A stretch of 6,529 nt of DNA. It comes from Chromatiales bacterium. Lineage in GTDB: Bacteria; Pseudomonadota; Gammaproteobacteria; SZUA-152. This document shows, piece by piece, positions 6,486 through 6,529 of the stretch. Under the pieces are notes generated by a model that saw only the letters and a program-made list of their open reading frames with translations, was not told where the DNA came from and did no database searches. The stretch is from assembly GCA_026999335.1 (NCBI GenBank), contig JALTPW010001032.1:1-6529 (forward strand), written 5' to 3'. The translations under genes and the position numbers were made by a program. Numbering within the stretch: position 1 is the stretch's first letter; every line of letters begins with the position of its first letter.

Positions 6486-6529
6486 GTGAATGGCCTTGAG
6501 TCGCACTGGTATCGCACCACCCCGCTGAC
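6486..6529 (+). CDS. lpxK: LpxK (tetraacyldisaccharide 4'-kinase), N-terminus only
   Basis: Fourteen codons are visible, reading from GTG as MNGLESHWYRTTPL, then the window ends. A tryptophan followed by a short polar stretch before a hydrophobic helix fits LpxK N-termini, and msbA-lpxK is a classic gene pair. LpxK phosphorylates the 4' position of the lipid A disaccharide at the inner face of the inner membrane. The call rests mostly on position after msbA; the catalytic motifs are outside the window. Confidence 0.65.
   Translation, partial: MNGLESHWYRTTPL

Overview
The window looks like chromosome from a gammaproteobacterium. All six genes read as ordinary gammaproteobacterial housekeeping genes. 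The order DUF2062 protein / comEC / exbB-type / exbD-type / msbA / lpxK matches a layout I know from that class; Pseudomonas has a similar comEC-exbB-exbD-lpxK run. The coding sequence is moderately to highly GC-rich. The species cannot be named from this sequence.

Layout. A DUF2062 membrane protein is encoded on the minus strand (1-503, 3' end outside the window). After a divergent spacer of 183 bases comes comEC (687-3053, plus strand), the inner-membrane channel and nuclease-like protein for DNA uptake. A 547-base intergenic gap follows (3054-3600). Next is a tightly packed plus-strand operon: an ExbB/TolQ/MotA-family proton-channel protein (3601-4233), its ExbD/TolR partner (4230-4649, overlapping by 4 bases), the lipid A flippase MsbA (4663-6465), and the first 14 codons of lpxK (from 6486), cut by the window end.

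The gap after comEC holds the least routine sequence. Bases 3059-3287 form a 229-bp element with near-perfect terminal inverted repeats (25 of 26 bases match, 29 of 32 if extended). It is bounded on both sides by the same 8-bp direct repeat, TAGCGTTT. This is the structure of a MITE-like non-autonomous transposon with its target-site duplication. The duplicated target contains the comEC stop codon, so the insertion landed at the end of the gene without changing the protein. Its interior is about 39% GC, clearly AT-richer than the genes around it. Forty-three bases further on, two identical 23-bp REP units in opposite orientation (3331-3353 and 3411-3433), each starting with GTAG, form a REP doublet (BIME).

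Function. MsbA and LpxK belong to lipid A/LPS assembly: LpxK is the 4'-kinase of the lipid A pathway, and MsbA flips the core-lipid A across the inner membrane using ATP. The ExbB/ExbD-type pair is a proton-motive-force transducer translated from the same transcript; no TonB- or TolA-like partner is visible here. ComEC and DUF2062 are neighbours without an obvious functional tie. I see no previously undescribed multi-gene system. The mobile element at the comEC stop codon and the REP doublet are the observations most worth following.
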